64,000 bases of DNA from Cetobacterium_A somerae (GTDB lineage: Bacteria; Fusobacteriota; Fusobacteriia; Fusobacteriales; Fusobacteriaceae): NCBI RefSeq assembly GCF_044784365.2, contig NZ_CP173062.2; one strand, 5' to 3'. Each line of letters begins with the position of its first letter. Positions within the stretch are counted from its first letter, which is position 1. Made by a program: the position numbers and the translations under genes. Below the pieces are notes generated by a model, which made no database searches, was not told the DNA's origin, and worked only from the letters and a program-made list of their open reading frames with translations. Below are positions 37,084 to 46,214 of the stretch, piece by piece.

Positions 37084-38763
37084 ATGAACAAAACCTTCAA
37101 ACTTTCACTTTTTTTAGGGCTAACAACTTTAGCCCTAGGAAAAGTAGATTACACTGAAAATGATAAAGCTCGACTTGAAACTGTTAAAATTTTTTATAAA
37201 AATATAATTACTAATGGTCAAAGTAAGGTTAATCCAACACCACTTTTAGCTGACGGTATCAATACTATAACAGAAAAACCTGTCGAATGGATTTATCCCA
37301 ACGGAGAAAAAGTTAAAATCTCTAACTTTGCAAACCAGCAAAATTTTTTAAGAACTCTAGTTATTTTATCTGAGGTTACAGGAGACTCACAATATAAAAA
37401 TACTGCACTTGATACAACAAACTATTTTTTAGATAACTTTACTGATAAAAATGGACTTTACTATTGGGGAGGTCATAGATTTATCAACTTAGATACTCTT
37501 AAATTAGAGGGGCCTCAAGATAAAAATCAAGTTCACGAATTAAAAAATCATTTTCCATATTACGAATTCTTATATGAAGTAAATCCAATAAATACTAAAA
37601 ATTATGTTACTGCTTTTTGGAATGGTCATATTGAAGATTGGGAAACTTTAGATATGGGAAGACACGGAAGTTATAATAAAAAATTAGATACAAATATCTT
37701 TAAAAATAATACCCCAATAGATATTGTAATCACTGAAAATCTACCTATACTCCCAGAAACAAAAGGATTAACATTTATTAATGCTGGTTCTGATTTAGTG
37801 TATTCAGCTTTTATTTTAAATAGTTTTGAAAATAATCCTGATATGACTAACTGGGCGAAAACACTTTTAAAACAATATGAACTTGCAAAAAATCCTAAAA
37901 CTGGAGCTCCTGTATATCAATTTTCATCACCTAAGAAAAGAGAATGGCCACCTAAATCAGATTCTGATACTAACTCTAAATACGGTGATCGAGCCTATAG
38001 ACAATTTGGACCAGAGTTTGGAGATATTGCAAAAGAAGGAAATGCATTATTTAAAGGAAATGCAAAGGCTATTATAGTAGATAACGCCTTAATTTTAACT
38101 GAAATTTATAAAAAAACTGGTGATAAAGAACTTTTAAACTGGTCAATAAATACTCTTAAAAACTTCTATAAAATATCTTTTGATTATGAGACTGGCGAAA
38201 TTAAACCTGTTTGGAATGATGGAACTGATTTAACTAACTATACTTTAATTAGAGACGGATATTATGGAAAAAAGGGGAGTAAATTAACAAAAACAAAGCC
38301 TGCCACTGAAGAATATGCTATCGCCCTTATCAGATCTTATGAAGTATCTAAAGATATTGATCTTTGGAATCTTGCTAGAGTAATGAGTGATAAAACTTTT
38401 TCTCTTGGTGATATTGGAACAACTAATGGTCAAAACATTAAATTAGATTTCAAAACTAAAAATTCGTCACCTTACGCATTACTACTAATGACTGATTTAT
38501 ATGAGATTACAAAAAATGATAGCTATTTAAAAATGGCAAAAGTTATTGGAGATAATATAGTTAATACTAAATTTAAAAATGGTTATTTTGTAGAAGATGC
38601 AAGATATTTAAACTCAAGAATTGATTCCCCCGAAGCTTTTGCTTTAGTAACTTTAGATGCAACTTTAAAAGGTAAATCTAATTCTATCCCAAAATATATT
38701 AGTAATGGGGGATATATTCATGGCGAGCATATTGAAGGCGATTCAGTGTATGATAAAATGTAA
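37084..38763 (+). CDS. PL2-family exopolygalacturonate lyase (PelX-like), periplasmic
   Basis: A 559-residue protein with a signal peptide of about 19 residues (LGLTTLALG). PL2-type segments are visible: YYWGGHRFINLDTLKLEGPQ, VHELKNHFPYYEFLYEVNP, and FWNGHIEDWETLDMGRHGSY. PL2 enzymes release unsaturated digalacturonate from the chain end using a transition-metal cofactor, and the size matches PelW/PelX. Its products suit the neighbouring binding proteins and the cytoplasmic GH105 and GH28 enzymes. It follows the second binding protein by nine bases. Confidence 0.85.
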   Translation: MNKTFKLSLFLGLTTLALGKVDYTENDKARLETVKIFYKNIITNGQSKVNPTPLLADGINTITEKPVEWIYPNGEKVKISNFANQQNFLRTLVILSEVTGDSQYKNTALDTTNYFLDNFTDKNGLYYWGGHRFINLDTLKLEGPQDKNQVHELKNHFPYYEFLYEVNPINTKNYVTAFWNGHIEDWETLDMGRHGSYNKKLDTNIFKNNTPIDIVITENLPILPETKGLTFINAGSDLVYSAFILNSFENNPDMTNWAKTLLKQYELAKNPKTGAPVYQFSSPKKREWPPKSDSDTNSKYGDRAYRQFGPEFGDIAKEGNALFKGNAKAIIVDNALILTEIYKKTGDKELLNWSINTLKNFYKISFDYETGEIKPVWNDGTDLTNYTLIRDGYYGKKGSKLTKTKPATEEYAIALIRSYEVSKDIDLWNLARVMSDKTFSLGDIGTTNGQNIKLDFKTKNSSPYALLLMTDLYEITKNDSYLKMAKVIGDNIVNTKFKNGYFVEDARYLNSRIDSPEAFALVTLDATLKGKSNSIPKYISNGGYIHGEHIEGDSVYDKM

Positions 38764-38794
38764 TTTATAAAAAAACAACTTAGGAGAAATACTT

Positions 38795-39643
38795 ATGATT
38801 AAAATAGGAATTAGAGCTCACGACATGGGTAAGTACTCTTTAATAGACTTTCCAAAACTATTAAATACTATTAAAACTTTAGATGGTCAGTGCATACAAT
38901 TGGCTCTTGGAAAATCTTTTATTGATTTTAATATTTCAAAAGAAAATTTAAATAGTGAGTTGTCTCAATATTTAAAAAATAATTTAGAAAATAAAGATAT
39001 TAATCTATCCGTTTTAGGATGTTACATAAATATGGGAAATCCTGATGACAATATAAGACATCAGGAGATTGAAAAGTTTAAATATCATTTGGATTTCTCT
39101 AAAAACTTTCCTGGGTGTATCGTTGGAACTGAAACTGGTTGCTTAACTACAGACTATACATACACACCATTAAACGATACTCAGGAGGCTTTTGATATTT
39201 TTCTAGATACTCTAAAAAAAATAGTTAAACATGCTGAAAAAACTCAAACTTTAGTTGCTATAGAAGGAGTTTCAAAAGATATTATATCGACTCCTGAAAA
39301 AATGAATCTAGCTTTAAAAACTATTGTATCTAATCATTTAAAAGTTATATTTGATCCTGTTAATTTTTTAAATATAACTAATTTTCACAACCAAAAGGAA
39401 ATAATAGAAAAATCTTTCGAACTTTTTGCTGATAAAATTGCAATAATTCACTTAAAAGATTTTAAAGTAGAAAACAATATTTTTAAAATTGTTCCTATTG
39501 GACAAGGAAATTTTGATATAGATACTTTAATGAAATGTATCAAAAAATATAATTTAAAGATTGATATCTTATTGGAAAATTCCAATATTGAATCTGCAAA
39601 AAAATGCATTCATTTTGTAAAAAATTCATATAAAAATAGTTAA
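38795..39643 (+). CDS. Sugar-phosphate isomerase/epimerase-like TIM-barrel protein
   Basis: A 282-residue protein of the xylose-isomerase-like/AP-endonuclease-2 barrel family. Metal-binding positions are suggested by GTETGC (about 110), VAIEGV (about 151), VIFDPVNFLN (about 187), IIHLKDFK (about 215) and the final DILLENSN glutamate. The substrate is unknown. Its place between the pectate lyase and the porin gene makes an isomerase for an unsaturated or keto-deoxy uronate plausible; no KduI-type cupin is seen in the window. No signal peptide is seen. Confidence 0.78.
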   Translation: MIKIGIRAHDMGKYSLIDFPKLLNTIKTLDGQCIQLALGKSFIDFNISKENLNSELSQYLKNNLENKDINLSVLGCYINMGNPDDNIRHQEIEKFKYHLDFSKNFPGCIVGTETGCLTTDYTYTPLNDTQEAFDIFLDTLKKIVKHAEKTQTLVAIEGVSKDIISTPEKMNLALKTIVSNHLKVIFDPVNFLNITNFHNQKEIIEKSFELFADKIAIIHLKDFKVENNIFKIVPIGQGNFDIDTLMKCIKKYNLKIDILLENSNIESAKKCIHFVKNSYKNS

Positions 39644-39685
39644 AACATTAAGCAATATTTATTAAAATAACAAGGGGGAGACAAA

Positions 39686-40675
39686 ATGTCCAAAAAAATT
39701 ATTTTATTATTAGCAAGTATTTTATCTGTAGGAACTTTTGCAGCAACAATTGAAATCGGTTTTGAAAATGAGCAATACGATGATAAAGGAACAAATAACT
39801 ATAACAGAAGTGATGTATTTATGCCTTATATTAGTGGAAGCTTTAATCCACTAGATGGAACTAAATTGAAAATTGATTTTAAGTATATGTATCAAGATCA
39901 ATATGGAAAAGAAAGAGCCGAAGGTACAAATGCTAGATTTAAAACTCAAAGAGATAGATTCGAAATGTTCGCAAGTGGTTATAGTTATAAAAATGGAGAC
40001 TTTGCTTTTAATCCTAAAGTTGGTTTCAGATATGAGCAATGGTCTATAAATGATAACTCTTCAAGTAGCCAAACGAAAAGAAATCTTAGCCTAAGATTTT
40101 TTCCAGATATGAATTATAAAATAACTAGCACTACTAATCTTTATTTAAGTGGATTTACAGGACCACTATTTACTGAAACAAAACAAGAATCTAGAAAAGA
40201 TTCAGGTTATAAAAAAGGAGATTTAGATACTAATTATTACTATGGTGATTGGTACCAAGAAGTTCAATTAATTGGAGTTAGACAAACTCTTCCTAATAAA
40301 GATTCTATCTGGGCATCACTTTACAATGAATATAAATATCTTGAACATTCAGCTGAATATATGCGTTGGCAACTAAGAGGTGGATATAACTGGGGAGCAA
40401 CTGATAAGTTAGCTATCAATCCATTTATCAGATATGATTTACACTATGAAGAAAAAGGAAAAGAATCATCTTCTTTAAGTGGAAGCAACAATGGTAAGAC
40501 AAGAGATAAAGACGAAACTAGAATCGGTACAACATTTAGCTATAAATTTGACCCTACATTGACATTAGTAGGAGAAGTTTACTGGCAATCAGCTAAAAAT
40601 ATCTCATTCGATGGAAAAAAATCTGATGATAAAGACAGAATGTTTTATAAACTTGGTTTAAGAAAAGCTTTTTAA
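39686..40675 (+). CDS. KdgM-like oligogalacturonate porin
   Basis: A 329-residue outer-membrane beta-barrel. A Sec signal peptide (ILLLASILSVGTFA, cleavage near residue 20) is followed by alternating amphipathic strands rich in tyrosine and charged residues, and the chain ends KLGLRKAF with the C-terminal phenylalanine used in barrel assembly. The length is greater than the classical KdgM (about 230 residues), so it is a relative rather than an orthologue. It is the last gene of the plus pectin operon, giving entry of long anionic oligosaccharides to the periplasm. Confidence 0.8.
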   Translation: MSKKIILLLASILSVGTFAATIEIGFENEQYDDKGTNNYNRSDVFMPYISGSFNPLDGTKLKIDFKYMYQDQYGKERAEGTNARFKTQRDRFEMFASGYSYKNGDFAFNPKVGFRYEQWSINDNSSSSQTKRNLSLRFFPDMNYKITSTTNLYLSGFTGPLFTETKQESRKDSGYKKGDLDTNYYYGDWYQEVQLIGVRQTLPNKDSIWASLYNEYKYLEHSAEYMRWQLRGGYNWGATDKLAINPFIRYDLHYEEKGKESSSLSGSNNGKTRDKDETRIGTTFSYKFDPTLTLVGEVYWQSAKNISFDGKKSDDKDRMFYKLGLRKAF

Positions 40676-40703
40676 TTATTTTATAGAATTTAGTGATTAA
40701 AAA

Positions 40704-40733
40704 AGACCTCTTTATTAAAGAGGTCTCTTTTTA
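40704..40733 (+). terminator. Rho-independent terminator of the plus pectin operon
   Basis: The stem AGACCTCTTT / AAAGAGGTCT with a 3-base loop is followed by CTTTTTATT. Confidence 0.88.
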
Positions 40734-41108
40734 TTAATGAATTATTTTTTTTCCATTTTCCTCTGGTTCTTTTCCAGATAAATGAACTATTTTGTTTACC
40801 GCTAATTCTGCATATTTATCTAATATTGCAGGTAAATCTGAATTTTCAATTAGCTCTATGTATGCTGGGTCCTCTTTTATTTTAGGAGCTACTCTATATT
40901 TTTTATCACCAATCATTTCTATTTCAAAATCACCATTAAACTCTCCATAAATAGGATCTAAACTAGGCTCAATCTCTTTTACCATATCAGCTACTATCAT
41001 TGAAAATATTTTCTTAACATCTTCAGCTCCTTGAGCTTTAGACATTCTTACTTTATAATCTCCCCAATATTTATTTTCTACCTCTGAAAATGATTTTTTG
41101 TATGCCAT
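40734..41108 (-). CDS. Hypothetical 124-residue protein
   Basis: I do not recognise a family. The product is soluble, without signal peptide, fairly acidic, with a helical N-terminal half (VENKYWGDYKVRMSKAQGAE) and a beta stretch FNGDFEIEMIGDKKYRVAP in the middle. A GGAGG site precedes the ATG. It stands alone between two terminators or convergent units, so context says little. Expression is likely given the ribosome site and full-length frame. Confidence 0.6.
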   Translation of the reverse strand: MAYKKSFSEVENKYWGDYKVRMSKAQGAEDVKKIFSMIVADMVKEIEPSLDPIYGEFNGDFEIEMIGDKKYRVAPKIKEDPAYIELIENSDLPAILDKYAELAVNKIVHLSGKEPEENGKKIIH

Positions 41109-41166
41109 TTTTTTACCTCCTCAACTCTTGTTTTTACAGGTTTATATTTTTATCTACGCTAACATA

Positions 41167-42501
41167 TCAACTCTTCCTTTTTTCTTTTATTTTTTTATAT
41201 ACAAATATAAAATATACTAAGAATAAAAAACCTGCGCTCCAATTTATAATTAAAATCCCTATCCAAATACCTTGAATACCTTGAAAAATCTTTATTAATA
41301 TAGGAAAACACAATATAGGCATTAAGAATTGCCGATATATTCCAATTAAAATCGAAAATTTAGGAAATTTTAAACCTCTCAAAACCGCATCACATATATT
41401 TATTAAAATATATGAATTAAACGTAAATTTCTCTATTGAAAAATAACTTACTCCATATTCTACAACTTCTAAATCCTTAGTAAATACACTAAATAAATAA
41501 GGTAATAAATAACTTATACTTAGCATCCCGATAGTCATTATTACAAAACCATAAAACATCGTCTTAATAAAAACTTGCTTTATTCTATCAAATTTTTTTG
41601 CACCAAAACTTTGACCACTTATACTTAAAGCTGCACTATTTAAACCAATCGCTGGTAATAATATTAATTGTTCTATACGAGTTGATATTCCATATGATGC
41701 AATAGCTGAGCTCCCACCTACTTTTTGTATATAATGATTTATCACAAAAACTCCTACAGCTATCGTCATCATATTAAAACTTGCTGGCAATCCTTGATTT
41801 AAAATATCTTTAATATTTTTTATGCTTGGAATTTTTATGTTATAATTTTGTTTTAAAATTAAGGGAGATTTTTTTACCTTAAAATACAGATATACACTTC
41901 CTACTAACTGTATTAATACTGTAGCTATTGCTACACCATCTGTTGTTGTTTTTAAAACAAATATAAAAAATGGGTCCAATACTACATTAGCTAAAAATCC
42001 TATAATTAAAAAATTTCTATAAACTTTTGTATTACCTTGAGCTACTAATATTCCATTAAATATAGAATTTAAACAAAAGAATACAGCCCCTATAAATATC
42101 CATTTTGTATATTCCATTCCTAATAACAACTCTTTTTCTCCAGCTCCCATTAGTAAAAAAAGTTGCCTATTAAATTTAAGACCTATTACACTAATAAATA
42201 ATCCTGTTAGGATTCCTATTAAGATTCCATCTTTTGCTAATTCTATTCCTTTATCCTTATCTTTTTCACCAATAGCATTTGAAATTAAAGCACTTAATCC
42301 CATTCCCATTCCAGACCCTAAAGAAATCAAAATAAAAAAAACAGGAAAAGATAATGACAAACCAGCTAAGGCTTTAACACTTATAAACCCTGTAAAATAT
42401 GTATCAGTAATATTGAATAATGTATTAAATAAAAAACCAATACTAGAAGGTATCGCAATCTTCTTTATACATGTATTTAAATTTTCATTTACTAAATCCA
42501 T
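41167..42501 (-). CDS. MATE-family efflux transporter (second copy)
   Basis: A 444-residue, 12-helix transporter. The first-helix pattern IAIPSSIGFLFNTLFNITDTYFTG and its second-half counterpart ILNQGLPASFNMMTIAVGVF fit the MATE fold. It is only distantly similar to the MATE protein at 33-34 kb, so the two are not a recent duplication. It is transcribed alone, and the 65 bases upstream contain its RBS. Substrate unknown. Confidence 0.9.
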   Translation of the reverse strand: MDLVNENLNTCIKKIAIPSSIGFLFNTLFNITDTYFTGFISVKALAGLSLSFPVFFILISLGSGMGMGLSALISNAIGEKDKDKGIELAKDGILIGILTGLFISVIGLKFNRQLFLLMGAGEKELLLGMEYTKWIFIGAVFFCLNSIFNGILVAQGNTKVYRNFLIIGFLANVVLDPFFIFVLKTTTDGVAIATVLIQLVGSVYLYFKVKKSPLILKQNYNIKIPSIKNIKDILNQGLPASFNMMTIAVGVFVINHYIQKVGGSSAIASYGISTRIEQLILLPAIGLNSAALSISGQSFGAKKFDRIKQVFIKTMFYGFVIMTIGMLSISYLLPYLFSVFTKDLEVVEYGVSYFSIEKFTFNSYILINICDAVLRGLKFPKFSILIGIYRQFLMPILCFPILIKIFQGIQGIWIGILIINWSAGFLFLVYFIFVYKKIKEKRKS

Positions 42502-42618
42502 CTTTACTCCTTTTCTCTTTTTATTTTTCTACTATTTTTCTAGATTTTTCCTTTTATTTTAAAAGATATCAACATTTTTTGAGTAAAATCAAATTATAAT
42601 AACTTTAAGGAGGTTTTT

Positions 42619-42909
42619 ATGAAAATTATACACGATGAAAAGAATTCAAAGTTTTATATAACTAATGGTGTAAATATAGAAATTGCAGAATTAACATACT
42701 CTATTAACTCTGCTGAAAAGACTCTTAAATTAAGTTCTACTTGGGTTGAGGAAGAATATCGTAATCAAAATTTAGCAACTACTTTAACAGAAAAATTTAT
42801 AGAATTTGCTAAATTAAATAATTTAAAAATCATTCCAATCTGTTCTTTCGGAAAAGCTTATTTTAAAAGACATAATAATAAATACCAAGATATTATATTT
42901 TCAAAATAA
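42619..42909 (+). CDS. Small GNAT-like acetyltransferase (YidJ/Gtn10-type)
   Basis: A 96-residue protein of the short GCN5-related N-acetyltransferase family (Acetyltransf_CG type). The acetyl-CoA loop is represented by VEEEYRNQNLATTLTEKF (about 39-56). The conserved cysteine occurs in IPICSFGKAYFKRH near the C-terminus. Members are far shorter than normal GNATs and their substrates are mostly unknown. An AAGGAGG site is six bases before the start. The following Dph6-like gene is 73 bases away and may be separate. Confidence 0.8.
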   Translation: MKIIHDEKNSKFYITNGVNIEIAELTYSINSAEKTLKLSSTWVEEEYRNQNLATTLTEKFIEFAKLNNLKIIPICSFGKAYFKRHNNKYQDIIFSK

Positions 42910-42982
42910 ATTTATCTTGTTTTTATCAATTTATTTTTTTATAATATTTATATAACGGATAAAATATTTTTGGAGGATTATT

Positions 42983-43630
42983 ATGGGAATAAAAGTTGTC
43001 GTTTCTTTCAGCGGGGGAAAAGATAGTATGTTATCTTTACATAAAGCAATTTCATTAGGCTATGAACCAATTGCTCTTATGACAACAATAAATAAAAACA
43101 AGGGAGATTCTTGGTTTCATGATATCTCATCTGATCTTTTGAAACAAGTTTCATTAGCTATTAATATACCTTTGCTACTGGTTGAGTGTGATGGTGAAAA
43201 TTATGAAAATACTTTTGAAATAGCTTTAAAAAATATGAAAAATTTAGGGGCTGAAGCATGTATTTTTGGCGATATTGATATTGCTCATCATAGAGAATGG
43301 GGAGAAATTAGATGCCAAAATACCAATCTTGAAGCTATTTTCCCTTTATGGCAAGGAAATCGTGAAGCTTTAGTTAAGGAATTTATAGAATTAGGATATA
43401 AAGCTATTATTAAAAAAGTTAATTTAAATAATATGAGTGCTGATTTTTTAGGAAAAACTTTAACTCATGAACTTTTAAAAGAAATAGAAAAAACTGGTTC
43501 TGATGTTTGTGGAGAAAATGGTGAATATCATACTTTTGTATACGATGGCCCAATTTTTTCTAAAGAGGTTTTATTACAAAATACAAAAAATATTATTAAT
43601 GAAAATACTCTATTATTGAGCACTTATTAG
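42983..43630 (+). CDS. Dph6/MJ0570-like ATP-pyrophosphatase (diphthine-ammonia ligase family)
   Basis: A 215-residue PP-loop ATPase. The nucleotide-binding loop is SFSGGKDSMLSLHKA near residue 9, followed by the GDIDIAHHREW and DVCGENGEYHTFVYDGP signatures of this family. Eukaryotic and archaeal members amidate diphthine; bacteria do not make diphthamide, so the bacterial role is another ATP-dependent amidation, possibly in cofactor metabolism. It is transcribed singly with a terminator behind. Confidence 0.85.
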   Translation: MGIKVVVSFSGGKDSMLSLHKAISLGYEPIALMTTINKNKGDSWFHDISSDLLKQVSLAINIPLLLVECDGENYENTFEIALKNMKNLGAEACIFGDIDIAHHREWGEIRCQNTNLEAIFPLWQGNREALVKEFIELGYKAIIKKVNLNNMSADFLGKTLTHELLKEIEKTGSDVCGENGEYHTFVYDGPIFSKEVLLQNTKNIINENTLLLSTY

Positions 43631-43676
43631 ACTTGTATATATAAAATGAATCGATTATACATATAATAAATAATTA

Positions 43677-43709
43677 ATATACAGCATGAATATGCTGTAT
43701 ATTTTTTTT
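43677..43709 (+). terminator. Rho-independent terminator
   Basis: The stem ATATACAGCAT / ATGCTGTATAT with loop GAAT is followed by TTTTTTT. Its arms match part of the replication iterons (AATGCTGTAT) at 59.5 kb, probably by chance. Confidence 0.85.
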
Positions 43710-43791
43710 ATATTTGTATATTTTATACACTCTGTGTACAATTATTAATATAAAAGTAAGTAAAAAAATCATTTTTTAGGAGGAAAAATTT

Positions 43792-44988
43792 ATGTTCACA
43801 CACACATTTAATATGGCAGAAACTTTAGCAATAGCAGTTTGTTTGTTATTAATTGGAAGATGGATCAAAGGAAAAGTATATTTCTTTGAAAAATTCTTTA
43901 TACCGGCTCCCGTTATTGGAGGAGTTATATTTTCTATTGTTTCTCTAATTGGTTATAATATGCAACTTTTTGTTTTTGATTTTGATGGTTCATTAAAAAA
44001 TCTTCTAATGGTAGCTTTTTTTACCACAATTGGATTTTTAGCAAGTTTAAAAATGCTAAAAAAGGGTGGTCTTCAAGTTTTTACTTTTTTACTTGTAGCA
44101 GTTATACTTGTTGTTATTCAAAACGTTGTTGGCGTTTCTTTAGCAAAAGTATTTAGTTTGAATCCTTTAATTGGAATCGCTGCTGGCTCTGTTCCTCTTA
44201 CTGGAGGTCACGGAACTTCTGGAGCTTTTGGTCCTGTTCTTGAAGCTGCTGGTGCTACTGGTGCTATGTCTGTTGCAATCGCCTCAGCAACTTTTGGATT
44301 AGTTGCTGGATGTCTAATTGGTGGTCCTGTTGGAAAAAGACTTATGGCAAAACATAATTTAAAATCTCCTAGAGAAGTAGAGATGTTTCTTGATGGTAAT
44401 GAAAATCCTTCTGATACAAAATTACTTTTAAATGAAGATTTATTATTCAGAGGTATTGTTTACATTGTTTTGGCCATGGGAATTGGTGGATTTATAACAC
44501 CATTAGCTAAAAATTTAGGAATTGTTCTTCCTGTGTATATAGGTCCTATGATTGTTGCTGCAATTATAAGAAATATTGCTGATGGAGCTAAAATAGAAAT
44601 CCCATTAAATGCAATTAATGTTGTTGGTAATATTGCATTACAACTTTTCTTAGCTATGGCATTGATGTCTATGAGACTTTGGGAGTTAGCTGCACTAGCT
44701 ATTCCGCTTGTAGCAATTCTTTTAGCACAAAAAGTCGTTATGGCTTTATATGCATATTTTGTAACATTTAGAGTTATGGGAAAAGATTATGATGCTGCGG
44801 TTATGGCTGTGGGACATTGTGGATTCGGAATGGGAGCTACTCCAAACGCTATGGCTAATATGGAGTCTTTTACAGCTGCAAATGGTCCTTCTCCTACAGC
44901 GTTCTTTGCTCTACCATTAGTTGGATCTCTTTTCATAGATTTTGTTAACGCATCAATTATAACAGTCTTTGTTAATATGTTTTCTTAA
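43792..44988 (+). CDS. gltS: Na+/glutamate symporter
   Basis: A 398-residue membrane protein with ten or more helices in two inverted halves. GltS features: PAPVIGGVIFSIVSL near the start, GLVAGCLIGGPVGKRL, and the paired GSVPLTGGHGTSGAFGP and GHCGFGMGATPNAMANM loops that form the substrate site. With glutaminase and AGCS genes at 23-25 kb it points to active glutamate/glutamine use. AGGAGG lies eight bases before the ATG. Confidence 0.93.
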   Translation: MFTHTFNMAETLAIAVCLLLIGRWIKGKVYFFEKFFIPAPVIGGVIFSIVSLIGYNMQLFVFDFDGSLKNLLMVAFFTTIGFLASLKMLKKGGLQVFTFLLVAVILVVIQNVVGVSLAKVFSLNPLIGIAAGSVPLTGGHGTSGAFGPVLEAAGATGAMSVAIASATFGLVAGCLIGGPVGKRLMAKHNLKSPREVEMFLDGNENPSDTKLLLNEDLLFRGIVYIVLAMGIGGFITPLAKNLGIVLPVYIGPMIVAAIIRNIADGAKIEIPLNAINVVGNIALQLFLAMALMSMRLWELAALAIPLVAILLAQKVVMALYAYFVTFRVMGKDYDAAVMAVGHCGFGMGATPNAMANMESFTAANGPSPTAFFALPLVGSLFIDFVNASIITVFVNMFS

Positions 44989-44992
44989 TAAT

Positions 44993-45020
44993 AAAAGGAG
45001 AGTTTTTCAACTCTCCTTTT
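44993..45020. terminator. Bidirectional terminator after gltS
   Basis: A perfect 12-bp stem (AAAAGGAGAGTT / AACTCTCCTTTT) with a 4-base loop lies between convergent genes. Confidence 0.85.
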
Positions 45021-45028
45021 ACTTATTT

Positions 45029-45424
45029 TTATTGATTTAATATTACCCTTGTTCCATCAGCCATTTCTAAAATTTGACTTCTTTGATCAGAATATATGAC
45101 TCTAGCTCCTTGTCTTCTTCCTTGATTATATTGTTGATAATTTGGACTTGGATTTCCATAGAAATTTTGAGGTGCCCCTATATTTCCATATTTTCTATTG
45201 GCATTCTCTATTACAGCTTGCCTTTCATATCCTCTACGTATTTGAGTATCTAATCTTCTTAAATCTTGTTGATGTCTATATTCACTTTGGTTGTATTGCG
45301 ATCCTAGAATTAAGGCAGATCCTGTTACTATAGCAGCCCTTGTTCCTCCATTTAATCCTCCCCACCAACTTGCATAGCTCAGTGAAGATAATAGAAGTAA
45401 TAACATCAGTATCCCTTTTTTCAT
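45029..45424 (-). CDS. Secreted hypothetical protein, 131 residues
   Basis: A Sec signal peptide (ILMLLLLLSSLSYA, cleavage near residue 18) is followed by WWGGLNGGTRAAIVTGSALILGS, a glycine-rich hydrophobic segment. The middle is an Arg/Gln-rich, probably coiled region, then a low-complexity Asn/Tyr/Gln linker, ending with a short beta unit (VIYSDQRSQILEMADGTRVIL). I do not recognise a family. Envelope location is likely. Confidence 0.65.
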   Translation of the reverse strand: MKKGILMLLLLLSSLSYASWWGGLNGGTRAAIVTGSALILGSQYNQSEYRHQQDLRRLDTQIRRGYERQAVIENANRKYGNIGAPQNFYGNPSPNYQQYNQGRRQGARVIYSDQRSQILEMADGTRVILNQ

Positions 45425-45537
45425 TTATATATCACTCCTTAAATTTTGATAATATATTATAAATGGTTTTACAACAAAAAGCAACTTTTGTATATTTTTT
45501 ACTTATTTTAGTTATATATATGTGATATAATTCAATG

Positions 45538-45674
45538 TATAAAAATTCGGTAGTGATGAATCTAATAAAGTGATTACAACACCACAGTCTATTTTTAGAA
45601 CTAATTCATAAAATTGCCATATATGCTGTATGTAATAAATTCTTTCCAATTTAAGAGGTCTCTCTTATTTTTTT
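45538..45674 (+). ncRNA. Candidate leader or small RNA upstream of the YbaK gene
   Basis: The 290-base gap holds an extended -10 box (TGATATAAT, 45523-45531). About 120 bases later comes a short hairpin AAGAG-GTCT-CTCTT (45653-45666) with a following T run, so a transcript of about 135 nt ending before the YbaK gene is possible. No T-box, purine, glycine or other riboswitch consensus is recognised in it. Evidence is only promoter- and terminator-like signals. Confidence 0.3.
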
Positions 45675-45689
45675 ATACAACATATGTGG
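45616..45689. repeat. Two iteron-like sites away from the replication origin
   Basis: GCCATATATGCTGTAT (45616-45631, plus) matches iteron GCCATTAATGCTGTAT in 14 of 16 bases. The minus strand of 45674-45689, CCACATATGTTGTATA, matches the first iteron region in 14 of 16. AT-rich composition makes chance possible. Confidence 0.35.
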
Positions 45690-45714
45690 ATATAAATTAT
45701 AAGGAGTTTATAAT

Positions 45715-46194
45715 ATGGCTATAAAAAAAACTAATGCAATGAGAGAGCTCGATAAAGCTAAAATTAAATATGATATTTTTGAATACGATATTGATGAAAA
45801 TTATTTAGGCGCTGTCAGTGTTGCTTCAAAAACTGGAGCTGATATAACTAAGGTTTTCAAAACACTAGCTCTTACAAATGACAAAGATGAACTTTTCATT
45901 GTGTGTATTCCTGGAAGTGATGAAGTAGATTTAAAAAAAGTTGCTTCAATTGTTCAGTCTAAAAAAGTAGATATGCTTGAACTTAGTAAATTAAAAGAAA
46001 AAACAGGTTACATAAGAGGAGGTTGCTCTCCTATTGGGATAAAAAAAAGACACCTATCATTAATACATGAAAGTTGTCTAAAAAAAGATTTTATATTTAT
46101 AAGTGGGGGACAAAGAGGACTACAAATTAAAATTAGTCCTAATGATTTAATTAATTTTCTTAATATGGAAGTTAAAAATCTTATTATTGAATAA
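45715..46194 (+). CDS. ybaK: YbaK/EbsC-family Cys-tRNA(Pro) deacylase
   Basis: A 159-residue aminoacyl-tRNA editing protein that hydrolyses mischarged Cys-tRNA(Pro). Features: VFKTLALTNDKDELFIVCIPG around the catalytic lysine (about residue 45), GYIRGGCSPIGIKK (about 97-110) and the ISGGQRGLQIKISPNDL C-terminal motif. The length is typical. AAGGAG precedes the ATG. The next gene, an AEC transporter, follows after 20 bases and may be co-transcribed. Confidence 0.92.
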   Translation: MAIKKTNAMRELDKAKIKYDIFEYDIDENYLGAVSVASKTGADITKVFKTLALTNDKDELFIVCIPGSDEVDLKKVASIVQSKKVDMLELSKLKEKTGYIRGGCSPIGIKKRHLSLIHESCLKKDFIFISGGQRGLQIKISPNDLINFLNMEVKNLIIE

Positions 46195-46214
46195 TTTTTC
46201 TGGGAGTGTAATTA

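Noticed and set aside
45538..45674. T-box or other known riboswitch before ybaK
   Set aside because: No T-box GGTGG sequence or other aptamer core was recognised; only a weak small-RNA call is kept.
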